This document shows positions 1 to 9,040 of a stretch of 43,729 nucleotides of DNA, piece after piece. The stretch comes from an uncultured Marinomonas sp. GTDB lineage: Bacteria; Pseudomonadota; Gammaproteobacteria; Pseudomonadales; Marinomonadaceae. The stretch covers positions 1-43,729 of the forward strand of contig CALLIL010000083.1 in NCBI GenBank assembly GCA_938009755.1, in the 5' to 3' direction. A program made the position numbers and the translations under genes. Every line of letters begins with the position of its first letter. The first letter of the stretch is position 1. The notes under the pieces are model-generated. The model had not been told where the DNA came from. It saw only the letters and a list, made by a program, of their open reading frames with translations, and searched no databases.

Positions 1-89
1 CAAGTAGCTCACAATTGGATTATAGTTAATCTTGTTCTTTGACAAAAGAACCAAAGGTCCTTCTGGTTATTTTGACTTATCATGAACTC

Positions 90-118
90 TATACCAAAAT
101 CAGGTATATATTGGTATA
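90..118. promoter_or_regulatory. Inverted repeat, likely ParD operator
   Basis: A perfect 8-bp inverted repeat, TATACCAA at 90-97 and TTGGTATA at 111-118, lies just before the parD start at 132. Ribbon-helix-helix antitoxins usually repress their own operon through such palindromes. The position and symmetry are seen; the function is inferred. A TTGACT at 72-77 could be a -35 element, but no convincing -10 stands at the right distance. Confidence 0.5.
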
Positions 119-131
119 AACGAGGCAAAAG

Positions 132-374
132 ATGGCTAAGAATACAAGCATTACTCTAGGCGAACACTTTGATGGATTTATTGCAAAGCAGATAAATACT
201 GGCCGATACGGCTCTGCAAGCGAAGTAGTTCGTGCAGGTTTAAGGAAGCTAGAAGATGAAGAGCGTAAGCTTGAAACCTTACGGTCGTTAATTGAAGAAG
301 GCCGTGCAAGTGGCACAGCAGAATACAGTTACGATGGTTTAATGAAAGAGCTTGATGACGAGATTGGTAAATGA
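132..374 (+). CDS. parD: ParD-type antitoxin (CopG/RHH family)
   Basis: This 80-residue protein is a type II antitoxin of the ParD family. ParD binds DNA as a dimer through an N-terminal ribbon-helix-helix (here about residues 3-45, with the conserved GRYGSASEVVRAGL stretch) and neutralises ParE with its acidic C-terminal helix. A GAGG Shine-Dalgarno lies 7 bases before the ATG. The stop overlaps the ATG of parE (ATGA at 371-374), the usual translational coupling. The partner toxin is interrupted by a stop codon, so this gene is probably an orphan antitoxin. The palindrome at 90-118 is the likely autoregulatory site. Confidence 0.9.
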   Translation: MAKNTSITLGEHFDGFIAKQINTGRYGSASEVVRAGLRKLEDEERKLETLRSLIEEGRASGTAEYSYDGLMKELDDEIGK

Positions 375-694
375 GTACATTCTCTGTCACCAAAGCGGCA
401 TGAGCAGATTTAAAAAATATCGCAGCTTATACACAAAGAACGTGGGGCGCGAAGCAACGAAGAACCTACCTAAAAAACTTCGATGAAACATTCCACTTTC
501 TAGCAGAAAGTCCTTTCTCTGGTGTAGCTTGTGACTATATTGTTGAGGGTTTAAGAAAACACCGTTTAGAAAGCCACACCATATTTTACGAGAATCTTAA
601 TAACCATATAGTCATAGTCCGCATTCTGCATAAGAGCATGGATATTGAGCGGAATTTCCAAGAGTCGCAGCAAAAGGGTCAAAGCCCTTTTTGA
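371..694 (+). pseudogene. parE: ParE toxin gene broken by an in-frame TGA
   Basis: Translation from the ATG that overlaps parD gives ten residues (MSTFSVTKAA), then TGA at 401-403. The same frame then stays open to TGA at 692-694 and reads ADLKNIAAYTQRTW and later GLRKHRLESHTIFYE and VRILHKSMDIERNF, typical of the RelE/ParE fold. Family members often have Arg or Glu at the interrupted position (A-R-A-D-L), so a CGA-to-TGA change would explain the stop. Full length would be 107 codons, slightly longer than usual ParE because the 3' end runs into a hairpin element at 676-696. I see no plausible internal start just after the stop, so I call it a pseudogene. Recoding of TGA cannot be excluded but nothing supports it. 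Confidence 0.85.
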
Positions 695-743
695 TCAAGA
701 CTTTAGTGTTGCAAGTTATGAGGATCAAAAAGGGGTTCGACCC
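676..743. repeat. REP/BIME-like paired hairpin element
   Basis: Two 21-base arms, 676-696 and 723-743, are inverted copies of each other with 19 of 21 matches and a 26-base spacer. Each arm can also fold alone: AAAAGGG/CCCTTTT flank a 6-base loop in the left arm, and AAGGG/CCCTT flank GTTCGA in the right arm. This arrangement resembles a bacterial interspersed mosaic element. The left arm forms the 3' end of the parE reading frame. Other copies in the genome would be needed to prove REP identity; I noticed no second copy in this window. Confidence 0.5.
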
Positions 744-773
744 TTCAGACCAATCAGGTAAGTATCAGTCAAT

Positions 774-801
774 AAAAAAGCGAGCCATGGCTCGCTTTTT
801 T
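774..801. terminator. Bidirectional Rho-independent terminator
   Basis: A perfect 28-base palindrome has the stem AGCGAGCCA/TGGCTCGCT flanked by an A6 run on the left and a T6 run on the right. It lies downstream of parDE on the plus strand and of fghA on the minus strand, so it can end both transcripts. Confidence 0.9.
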
Positions 802-817
802 GATTCTAAGGCGATGA

Positions 818-1648
818 TTAACTCAGGGCTTTAGAGTGGTGTTCTAAATGCTCGTCGATGAAGCTGGCGATGAAGAAGTAGCTGTGGTCGTAGCCCGCTT
901 GGCGGCGTAGCGTGATCGGGTGTCCGACTTTTTCACAGGCGGCTTCTAAGGCTTCTGGCTTTAGCTGTTCCACTAGGAAGTTGTCGGCTTCGCCTTGGTC
1001 GATAAGCAGAGGCAAACGCTCTTCTGCTGTTTCCACTAAGTAAGTCGCGTCCCACTCGTTCCAAGTGCTTTTGTCTTCACCCAAGTAACCTGTGAAGGCT
1101 TTTTCACCCCAAGGGCAATTAGTTGGGTTGACGATGGGCGCAAAGGCCGAAACCGACTGGTATTTGCTTGGGTTCTTCAAGGCACAAATCAAGGCGCCAT
1201 GTCCGCCCATGGAATGGCCTGTGATCGAACGTTTGTCTGTCACGGGGAAGTTTTCCTCGATCAAGCTTGGCAGTTCGCTCACCACGTAATCGTACATGCG
1301 ATAGGTATTCGAATATGGCGCAACCGTGGCGTTCACATAGAAGCCCGCACCAGAGCCGAAGTCGTAACTTTCGTGTTCATTCGGGTAGTCCGTGCCACGC
1401 GGGCTGGTGTCTGGGCAAACGATCGCCAAACCTAGCTCCGCCGCTTTACGAAACGCGCCAGCTTTTTGGATGAAGTTTTCATCCGTGCAAGTTAAGCCAG
1501 ACAACCAATACAACACAGGCACGCTTTGTGTTTCCGCTTGCGGTGGCAAGTAGATCGCAAAGGTCATGTCGCCTTTTACCGACGCGCTTTCATGGCGATA
1601 GCGTTTCACCCAACCGCCATGACTTTTTGTGCTAGACAGTAATTCCAT
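818..1648 (-). CDS. fghA: S-formylglutathione hydrolase
   Basis: This cytoplasmic esterase hydrolyses S-formylglutathione to formate and glutathione, the last step of glutathione-dependent formaldehyde detoxification. The 276 residues match the family length. The alpha/beta-hydrolase nucleophile elbow GHSMGGHGAL places the catalytic Ser at 146. D222 (in DQGEADNF) and H255 (in GYDHSYF) complete the triad, and the SGLTCTDENF motif near residue 50 is typical. The start has a good AGGAAG ribosome binding site. It lies 11 bases downstream of adhC on the same strand, so the two form an operon ending at the 774-801 hairpin. Confidence 0.97.
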   Translation of the reverse strand: MELLSSTKSHGGWVKRYRHESASVKGDMTFAIYLPPQAETQSVPVLYWLSGLTCTDENFIQKAGAFRKAAELGLAIVCPDTSPRGTDYPNEHESYDFGSGAGFYVNATVAPYSNTYRMYDYVVSELPSLIEENFPVTDKRSITGHSMGGHGALICALKNPSKYQSVSAFAPIVNPTNCPWGEKAFTGYLGEDKSTWNEWDATYLVETAEERLPLLIDQGEADNFLVEQLKPEALEAACEKVGHPITLRRQAGYDHSYFFIASFIDEHLEHHSKALS

Positions 1649-1659
1649 CTTCCTACTCC

Positions 1660-2802
<1,143 letters not shown>

Positions 2803-2858
2803 TTACCAATAACACAGAGCTTAGTCCTAAAAAATGAGCGCGATAATAGCTATTTCAG

Positions 2859-2892
2859 AAAATGATTGTTGCCATACTGCAACAATCATTTT
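2859..2892. promoter_or_regulatory. 34-base palindrome, probable LysR operator
   Basis: Perfect 14-base arms (core ATTGTTGC / GCAACAAT) surround a 6-base centre CATACT, midway between adhC and the divergent LysR gene. The core fits the LysR-type T-N11-A pattern. Because it sits between divergent starts rather than after a gene, an operator is more likely than a terminator. Confidence 0.7.
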
Positions 2893-2951
2893 AAAAACAC
2901 TTATTTTAGTTATAATATAACAATACTCTTCCATCTTTTTAGCAGGTCAAA

Positions 2952-3845
2952 ATGAAAAATTGGGAAGCCATGGCAGCCTTTGTTGAGGTTGTCCGACAAG
3001 GCAGTTTTTCCGCTGCGGCAACACAACTGAGCGCCTCCACCTCTCACATCAGCCGCTTAATCACACAGCTTGAAAGCGAGCTGGGCGCCACCTTGTTGTT
3101 TCGAACCACAAGACGCATTCGTCTCAGTGACGCAGGCGAATTATATTATCAACACTGTCGAGATTTGCCCGAAGCATTAAGCAGCGCCGAAGAAGCGATT
3201 TCTTCGTTGAATCAAGCCTTAGTGGGGAAATTCACCGTGACCTGCGCGACGACTTTTGGCGAGCGCTATATTGCACCTTTAATCAATGATTTTTTATTAG
3301 AACATCCGAAGATAGAGTTGGATTTTCACCTAACCAATCGCTCGGTTGACTTGATTGAAGAAGGTTACGATTTGGCAATTCGTATGGGTTCCATGAAAGA
3401 TTCCAGCCATTTGTCTCGACGTTTATGTGATCGTGTCGAGTATCTTTGTGCCTCACGAGACTATGTTGATCAGCACGGAATGCCGCACACACTGGCGGAA
3501 TTAAACAAACACAAATGCCTCATTGGCTCAAACAGCCATTGGTTGTTTCAACAGAACGGACAACGTAAAGAGGTTAAAATCAACAGCCAATGGCGCAGTA
3601 ATTCAGGCAAAGCCATATTAGACGCAGTGAGAAAAGGCATGGGCATTGCGCAACTGCCAGATTATTACGTCAATGACGATCTCGCCTCTGGCAAACTGAT
3701 TGCCTTGCTACCTCAATATCAATATCCATACAGCGGTGTGTGGCTGGTTTACCCAAAGGTTCGTCAGGCTTCTCCCAAATTACAAAGCATTTGTGATTAC
3801 TTGATTCAACGCTTTCAAGACGACTCCCCCTTTCACACAAAATAA
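2952..3845 (+). CDS. LysR-family regulator of adhC-fghA
   Basis: This 297-residue protein has the LysR layout: an N-terminal winged helix-turn-helix (about residues 1-60, with FVEVVRQGSFSAAATQLSAS and SHISRLITQLESELG) followed by a periplasmic-binding-protein-like effector domain. It is divergent from adhC-fghA with 176 bases between starts, which hold a perfect 34-base palindrome. It therefore probably controls the formaldehyde operon and itself. The link to formaldehyde is inferred from position only; the effector is unknown. The start has a CAGGT element 6-7 bases upstream. Confidence 0.93.
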   Translation: MKNWEAMAAFVEVVRQGSFSAAATQLSASTSHISRLITQLESELGATLLFRTTRRIRLSDAGELYYQHCRDLPEALSSAEEAISSLNQALVGKFTVTCATTFGERYIAPLINDFLLEHPKIELDFHLTNRSVDLIEEGYDLAIRMGSMKDSSHLSRRLCDRVEYLCASRDYVDQHGMPHTLAELNKHKCLIGSNSHWLFQQNGQRKEVKINSQWRSNSGKAILDAVRKGMGIAQLPDYYVNDDLASGKLIALLPQYQYPYSGVWLVYPKVRQASPKLQSICDYLIQRFQDDSPFHTK

Positions 3846-3947
3846 ACAGGTTTGTTTTAAAAATTAGAGGATTATCTTGCTCTTTTTCTTAGCGCTATGT
3901 ATCTTCCCCGCCAATAAACGCCTTACATAAACCGTTGTTATACGTTC

Positions 3948-4424
3948 ATGATTCGAAAGCACATCCATTTATTGTTCGTCTGCTGGCTCGCCTACGCCGT
4001 CGTTCCCGTCATAAATTACATTGGTGTGTTCAATGGTGTTTATGTCATGTTGTGCGCAACGAAAGGCGTCATGATTCATGATAGCGCGACGCTTTTTCCT
4101 ACCACTCAGAACCTAGATCACTCAAACCATCAGGCTCATCACAGCGTGCACCAACAAGCTGATCATCACGCTCACCACATGAGCGCAGAACAAGTGACTT
4201 TGACGGATTTAAGCGCAGAAGATCACGAAGCAGAACGCTGTCCTTGTATTCATTATTCCTTTGATACGGCACTTTTTCTCGCCGCCGATAGCAAGTTTGA
4301 AAAGGCTTTACAGCCGATTATTGATACCGTGCATTTTGCACCTATTACTGTCACCTATTCGCCTCAAGCCAGAGGCCCGCCCAGCTTTCATAGATCATTT
4401 CATTTATTAAAACAATTCACTTAA
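3948..4424 (+). CDS. His-rich DUF2946/CopL-like metal-associated protein
   Basis: The 158-residue product has a hydrophobic N-terminal segment (about residues 6-30) that could be a signal or anchor. A MLCATKG motif follows, then a histidine-dense stretch at about residues 60-80 (many His within HHAHH-like runs) and CPC near residue 100. The C-terminal ARGPPS motif recalls DUF2946/CopL-type proteins, which lie beside copper or iron uptake genes. The family call is by resemblance. It precedes a PepSY membrane protein by about 60 bases, and an imperfect hairpin lies between them. Periplasmic metal binding or buffering is an inference. The ribosome binding site is weak. Confidence 0.6.
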   Translation: MIRKHIHLLFVCWLAYAVVPVINYIGVFNGVYVMLCATKGVMIHDSATLFPTTQNLDHSNHQAHHSVHQQADHHAHHMSAEQVTLTDLSAEDHEAERCPCIHYSFDTALFLAADSKFEKALQPIIDTVHFAPITVTYSPQARGPPSFHRSFHLLKQFT

Positions 4425-4447
4425 TGCCCTAACTGAGGTTCGGGCAT
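4424..4447 (+). terminator. Intergenic hairpin before the PepSY gene
   Basis: ATGCCC...GGGCAT forms a stem that continues as AAC/GTT around a TGAG loop with one mismatch. It overlaps the last base of the upstream stop codon. No strong T-run follows, so it may be an attenuator or RNA-stabilising hairpin rather than a full terminator. Confidence 0.4.
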
Positions 4448-4485
4448 AGTGTTTACTTATGTCCAAACTCTACAAGGATCATTAT

Positions 4486-5838
4486 ATGTTTGGTTCAAAA
4501 CCTTTTTATCTGTCAGTCTGGCGCTGGCACTTTTTCGCCGGTCTTTATGCAGTGCCTTTTCTTATTATGCTGGCCACTACTGGCTTAGTTATGTTGTACG
4601 CGCCATTGATAGAACGCGCTCAAAACCTTGATCTCTATGAAGTCGAGGCTATTTCTGAGACACCTATTTCTTATGAAGCACAATATCAGCTGGTACAACA
4701 AACCTATGCTGGCAGCACGATTGCACGTTTCTATTTACCTGCTGCGCCAGAAGAAGCCACTCGCTTTCAAGTGAAAACAGATGACGGCACTCGCCAAGTA
4801 TTTGTTGATCCTTATAAAGGAGAAGTTTTAGGCGATCTGGATATGAACAGCGCATTAGGCGTTTGGGCAGAAAGCACGCACGGCACTTTCATGGCGGGAG
4901 ACACAGGTGAAAGGCTGATCGAGATTGCGGCCAGTCTTACGGTTCTTCTTATATTGACCGGTGTGTTTCTTTGGTGGCCTGCTAAAGGCGAATCGAAAAT
5001 CAAAGCGGCAACCACAATCAGCAGAAAAGGCGCTCGCCCTTTTTGGAAAGACCTTCACAGTGTGATTGGTGTTTGGGCCGCTGTTATTCTGCTCTTTTTC
5101 TGTGTTTCTGGTTTGGCTTGGGCAACTGTTTGGGGTGGAAAACTCACTCAAGCATGGAGCACTTTTCCAATGGAGAAAAGCGCTTCTAGCGTTTCTTCCA
5201 CATTGACTCACGAAGACTTAAACATAGAAGGTCTAAAAGAAATACCTTGGGCTCTTGAGCAAGCACCGCTGCCTGAATCCACGTCACATGGCGCGGTCAG
5301 CATCACACTTGATCGCGTTGTAAAAGACGCAAAAGAAATGGGCTTCACTCAGTTCCAAGTCAGCTTCCCTAAAAATGAAGTCGGCGTGTTTACCGCTTCT
5401 GCCAGCACGATGAGCAAAGACATCGAAAATGCATGGGACGATAGAACCGTTCACTTTGATCGTTATTCTGGCTCTGTTTTAGCCGATGTGGGTTTCATGG
5501 ATTACAACTGGTTTGCTAAATCCATGGCGGCTGGCATTGCGCTTCACATGGGACTTTTCGGGCTTTGGAATTTAATCGCCTCAACGATTTTTGCTTTGTC
5601 TGTGATTACCTTGTGTGTTTCAGGTGTCGTAATGTGGTGGAAACGCCGCCCTAGCGCACGTTTTGCCTTGTCTCCACCGCCAATGCCAAACAACCTCGCT
5701 CGTTGGAAACACGCAGTTTGGTTCTTATTGCCTATTTCGCTTTTCTTTCCATTGGGTGCTGCTACCATCGTAGCGGTATTGGTTCTGGATGCGATCACAG
5801 GTTTGGTTGCGCCAAGGCTACGCCAATTCTGGGCTTAA
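4486..5838 (+). CDS. PepSY-associated TM (ferric-reductase-like) membrane protein
   Basis: The 450-residue inner-membrane protein belongs to the PepSY_TM family (PiuB-like), often linked to siderophore or metal uptake and thought to reduce or handle imported ferric complexes. About five hydrophobic helices are visible: near the N-terminus (HFFAGLYAVPFLIMLA), before a conserved FLWWP, in VIGVWAAVILLFFCVSGLAW, before VVMWWKRRP, and at the C-terminus. Conserved W-H-x-x-x-G and LH-M-type histidines fit haem or metal ligation. Two periplasmic PepSY-like segments lie between helices. I use the ATG at 4486 because AAGGA lies 7 bases upstream; an in-frame ATG at 4459 would add nine residues. The upstream neighbour encodes a His-rich protein. 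No TonB receptor lies nearby. Confidence 0.85.
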   Translation: MFGSKPFYLSVWRWHFFAGLYAVPFLIMLATTGLVMLYAPLIERAQNLDLYEVEAISETPISYEAQYQLVQQTYAGSTIARFYLPAAPEEATRFQVKTDDGTRQVFVDPYKGEVLGDLDMNSALGVWAESTHGTFMAGDTGERLIEIAASLTVLLILTGVFLWWPAKGESKIKAATTISRKGARPFWKDLHSVIGVWAAVILLFFCVSGLAWATVWGGKLTQAWSTFPMEKSASSVSSTLTHEDLNIEGLKEIPWALEQAPLPESTSHGAVSITLDRVVKDAKEMGFTQFQVSFPKNEVGVFTASASTMSKDIENAWDDRTVHFDRYSGSVLADVGFMDYNWFAKSMAAGIALHMGLFGLWNLIASTIFALSVITLCVSGVVMWWKRRPSARFALSPPPMPNNLARWKHAVWFLLPISLFFPLGAATIVAVLVLDAITGLVAPRLRQFWA

Positions 5839-5861
5839 AATAGCCTGTTGAAATCATAAAC

Positions 5862-5897
5862 AACCGTCTCCTATCAAAAAGTAGGAGGCGGTTTTTT
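5862..5897 (+). terminator. Rho-independent terminator after the PepSY gene
   Basis: The stem AACCGTCTCCTA / TAGGAGGCGGTT (12 bases with one G-U pair) with an 8-base loop is followed by a T-run. Confidence 0.9.
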
Positions 5898-5946
5898 ATG
5901 CGTTTTATGTTTAAATACAAGGCATATTAATGATTAAGTGAGTACT

Positions 5947-6210
5947 ATGTTTTCCCAAGAAGACCTCATCCAAGTTGCCCGTCAGACCATGCCTTTCGGA
6001 AAATACAGCGGCCGTGTTTTGATCGATTTACCAGAAGCTTATTTGCTGTGGTTTGCCCATGAAGGTTGGCCAAATGGCAATTTAGGACAATGGTTGCAAT
6101 TGGCATTGGAGATCAAAATCAATGGACTCGAAAAGCTGGTTGACCCATTAAGAGAGCCAACACAAAAGAAAGCGGATGAACCTAAAGTACGCATTCGATT
6201 TGATGACTGA
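5947..6210 (+). CDS. DUF3820 family small protein
   Basis: This 87-residue protein matches the DUF3820 pattern: MPFGKYSG followed by LPEAYLLWFAHEGWPNG, a compact domain of unknown biochemical function found widely in proteobacteria. I prefer the ATG at 5947 with a weak AAGTGAG element; a GTG at 5938 would add three residues and cannot be excluded. A GNAT gene follows 30 bases downstream on the same strand, so co-transcription is possible. Confidence 0.8.
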   Translation: MFSQEDLIQVARQTMPFGKYSGRVLIDLPEAYLLWFAHEGWPNGNLGQWLQLALEIKINGLEKLVDPLREPTQKKADEPKVRIRFDD

Positions 6211-6240
6211 ATATTTGATGATTAAATAAAGGAAGATAAG

Positions 6241-6696
6241 ATGAACATTCGCATCGATGATTTAACTGGACCAGAAATCAAACAACTCTTAACAGAACAT
6301 CTCGATGACATGTACGCCACGTCTCCAGAAGAAAGTGTTCATGCCCTTGATCTAAGTGAGCTTCAACAACCTAACATTACTTTTTGGACAATTTGGGAAG
6401 GTGCTCAATTACTCGGCTGCGGCGCGCTAAAAGCATTGGACGAGCAAGAAGCGGAAATCAAATCCATGCGCACAACCGAGGCGGCTCGCGGCAAAGGCGT
6501 TGCTTCCACATTACTCAAACACATATTAGAAGCAGCCAAACAACAAGACATTAAAAAAGTCAGTTTAGAAACAGGCACACAAGACTTCTTTGCGCCCGCT
6601 CGCAAACTCTACGCCAAACATGGCTTTGAAGAATGCGGTCCTTTCTCTGATTATCAGCTCGATCAGTACAGCGTGTTTATGAGCAAACTTCTATAG
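6241..6696 (+). CDS. GNAT-family N-acetyltransferase
   Basis: A 151-residue single-domain acetyl-CoA transferase. The acetyl-CoA pyrophosphate-binding motif RGKGVAS is at about residues 80-86, followed by the helix STLLKHILEAA. The C-terminal signature LYAKHGFEECGPF is typical of PhnO/YafP/YsnE-like acetyltransferases. The substrate cannot be read from the sequence. A good AAGGAAG ribosome binding site precedes the ATG. The short gap to the DUF3820 gene suggests one transcript. Confidence 0.88.
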   Translation: MNIRIDDLTGPEIKQLLTEHLDDMYATSPEESVHALDLSELQQPNITFWTIWEGAQLLGCGALKALDEQEAEIKSMRTTEAARGKGVASTLLKHILEAAKQQDIKKVSLETGTQDFFAPARKLYAKHGFEECGPFSDYQLDQYSVFMSKLL

Positions 6697-6818
6697 CGAT
6701 TTTATCGCCCTACCACTCATACAAATAACAATTACCCATGACAATTGGACTGTCTTTTTCCTTTCATCTGTACATTCTTTTATTAGCCAAAGAAGGATAG
6801 ACTGCTTTTAATTACTAT

Positions 6819-6864
6819 CCATCACTTGAGATAAAGAGACTCCATCACGCGAAATAAAGAGGCT
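6819..6864. repeat. Two-copy 23-base tandem repeat in a 5' leader
   Basis: Copies at 6819-6841 and 6842-6864 match at 19 of 23 positions (CCATCAC..GA.ATAAAGAG.CT). The AAAGAGG of the second copy is the apparent Shine-Dalgarno of the racemase gene starting at 6870, so the ribosome binding site itself has been duplicated. Confidence 0.75.
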
Positions 6865-6869
6865 AGACA

Positions 6870-7568
6870 ATGAAAACCATTGGAATTATTGGCGGAATGA
6901 GCTGGGAATCATCTGTACTGTATTACAAAACCATCAATGAACTGGTTAAGGAGCGCCTTGGCGGATTGCACTCAGCTAAAGTGGTGCTATCCAGTGTCGA
7001 CTTTGCTGAAATTGAGCGCTTACAACATCAAGGGGATTGGACATTATTAGGCAAGATGCTTGCCGAAGAAGCGAAACGTTTAGAACTCGCTCAGGTAGAT
7101 TTTATTCTCATCGCGACAAATACCATGCACAAGGTCGCGAATGTTATTCAAGATGCGGTTAAGGTTCCATTACTGCATATCGCTGACGCCACAGGGAAAA
7201 AACTCAAAGAACACAAGCATCAAAAGGTTGGCTTTATCGGTACTCGCTATTCTATGGAAGACGACTTCTACACCAAACGCCTTGAAGCTTTCTATGAATT
7301 AGAAGTCATCACGCCACCAAAAGCAGATCGCGACGAGATACACAGAATTATTTACGAAGAGTTATGTCTAGGGAAAATTCTTCCAGAATCAAGAAAAATA
7401 TATGTTGATATCGTCAACCGTCTACAAGCTTCCGGCGCTAATGCTGTGATAGAGGGTTGTACTGAAATTACGTTGTTATTACAGCAAGAACACGTGTCTG
7501 TGCCTTTATTCGATACTACTTACATCCACGCTGAATCCGCTGTGAATAAAGCCCTTGAATCAATATAA
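6870..7568 (+). CDS. Aspartate/glutamate racemase family protein (YgeA-like amino-acid racemase)
   Basis: The 232 residues align closely with E. coli YgeA, a PLP-independent broad-specificity amino-acid racemase. In place of the two cysteines of classical Asp/Glu racemases it has T83 (in ATNTMHK) and C197 (in EGCTEI), exactly the YgeA pair, so it should share YgeA chemistry. The N-terminal GIIGGMSWESS and the AIHAE-like C-terminus (YIHAESAV) are also conserved. A likely role is making or recycling D-amino acids; the substrate range is not visible. The gene stands alone between a GNAT gene and the convergent fumC. Confidence 0.92.
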   Translation: MKTIGIIGGMSWESSVLYYKTINELVKERLGGLHSAKVVLSSVDFAEIERLQHQGDWTLLGKMLAEEAKRLELAQVDFILIATNTMHKVANVIQDAVKVPLLHIADATGKKLKEHKHQKVGFIGTRYSMEDDFYTKRLEAFYELEVITPPKADRDEIHRIIYEELCLGKILPESRKIYVDIVNRLQASGANAVIEGCTEITLLLQQEHVSVPLFDTTYIHAESAVNKALESI

Positions 7569-7575
7569 CAGCCGT

Positions 7576-7600
7576 AAAAAAGCCAGCTAAAAGCTGGCTT
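7576..7600. terminator. Terminator between convergent racemase and fumC genes
   Basis: AAGCCAGCT / AGCTGGCTT with a 3-base loop. The A-run on its left gives a strong U-tract for fumC transcripts on the minus strand; the plus-strand T-tract is weak. Confidence 0.8.
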
Positions 7601-7646
7601 ATCTCACAACTTGGAAAGGGAACATCCAAACTCTGAAATCTTTTTA

Positions 7647-9023
7647 TTACAAACCACCGTGTGTTAATTTCGCAGGATCAAGCAAACTAAGAAGTTCATC
7701 ACGAGACAACTCAGTTTCTTCTTCCGCCACATCCACAACAGGGCGACCCTCTTTATATGCTTTTTTCGCAATCTCTGCCGCTTTCGCGTAGCCAATGATC
7801 GGATTCAGCGCCGTCACCAAAATTGGATTACGATGCAACGCTTCATTCAGTTTTGCTTCATTCACGGACAAGGTCTCGATCGCACTGTCCGCCAGCAATT
7901 GCCCACTGTTTGCCAACAGTTTAATGCTGTCTAATAAATTTTTGGCAATCATTGGCAGCATGACATTCAATTCAAAGTTACCTGATTGACCGCCAATCGT
8001 AATCGCGGCGTCATTGCCGATGACTTGCGCCGCAACCATCGCCGTTGCTTCTGGTATCACAGGGTTCACTTTACCTGGCATGATAGAAGAACCTGGCTGC
8101 AATGCTTGTAAGGTGATTTCTCCCAACCCCGCTAATGGCCCAGAATTCATCCAACGCAAATCATTGGCGATTTTCATGTAAGTCACAGCCACCGCTTTTA
8201 ATTGTCCAGACAAGGCAACCGCCGTATCTTGTGAACCGATCAATGCGAAAAAGTTACTGCCCGGCACAAATTTCACCTTCGTTAGCGTCGACAACTCTTC
8301 GGCAAATAACGCCGCAAACTTAGGGTGCGCATTGATGCCCGTTCCAACAGCAGTTCCACCTTGCGCCAATTGCATGGTTTTACTTTGTATGTATGTCAGG
8401 TTATCAATATTGTCTTGTAATTGAGCGGCCCAAGCGTGGAAGGTTTGATCCAAACGAACTGGCATGGCGTCCATTAAATGGGTTCGCCCTGTTTTCGTGT
8501 AGCCCGCGAGTGCCTTGCCTTTATTGATAATCGTACTTTTTAAATGTTCTAGAGCAGGCAACAAATGGCCAGCCAACTCTAGCGTTGCACTTACGTGTAT
8601 CGCACTTGGAATAACGTCATTACTGCTTTGGCCATAATTCACATGGTCGTTAGGGTTAATGTTCAAATCATGATATTTCGTTGCTAAGGTGGCAATGACT
8701 TCATTGGCATTCATGTTTGAACTGGTGCCAGAACCAGTCTGATACACATCAACGGGGAAATGTTGCATTAAATTTTTATCATTTAACAAATCATCACAAG
8801 CATTTTGAATAGCCGCCGATTGCTCAGGTGTAATGCATTCCAAATTTTGATTGGCTCGTGCCGCCGCCGCTTTAATCAGAATGAGAGAGCGAATGAAAGC
8901 TTCCGGCATCCTTTCATCACTAACAGGGAAGTTATTGATCGCTCGTTGAGTTTGGGCACCGTAAAGCGCATTTTCAGATACTTCTAATTCACCCATACTG
9001 TCTTTTTCAATACGCATCTTCAT
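7647..9023 (-). CDS. fumC: Class II fumarate hydratase
   Basis: This 458-residue iron-independent fumarase converts fumarate to L-malate in the TCA cycle as a homotetramer. The superfamily signature GSSIMPGKVN lies at 311-320, with catalytic-loop S312/S313 and K318/N320. The second catalytic His is H182 in GRTHLMDAMPV, and GSGTSSNMNANE is at about 98-108. It lies 17 bases downstream of the FagA-like gene, under Fur-box-like sites. This matches the pseudomonad fagA-fumC arrangement, in which FumC replaces iron-sulfur fumarase under iron limitation. No sodA follows here. Confidence 0.97.
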   Translation of the reverse strand: MKMRIEKDSMGELEVSENALYGAQTQRAINNFPVSDERMPEAFIRSLILIKAAAARANQNLECITPEQSAAIQNACDDLLNDKNLMQHFPVDVYQTGSGTSSNMNANEVIATLATKYHDLNINPNDHVNYGQSSNDVIPSAIHVSATLELAGHLLPALEHLKSTIINKGKALAGYTKTGRTHLMDAMPVRLDQTFHAWAAQLQDNIDNLTYIQSKTMQLAQGGTAVGTGINAHPKFAALFAEELSTLTKVKFVPGSNFFALIGSQDTAVALSGQLKAVAVTYMKIANDLRWMNSGPLAGLGEITLQALQPGSSIMPGKVNPVIPEATAMVAAQVIGNDAAITIGGQSGNFELNVMLPMIAKNLLDSIKLLANSGQLLADSAIETLSVNEAKLNEALHRNPILVTALNPIIGYAKAAEIAKKAYKEGRPVVDVAEEETELSRDELLSLLDPAKLTHGGL

Positions 9024-9040
9024 TATTAATCAGTGCCTTA

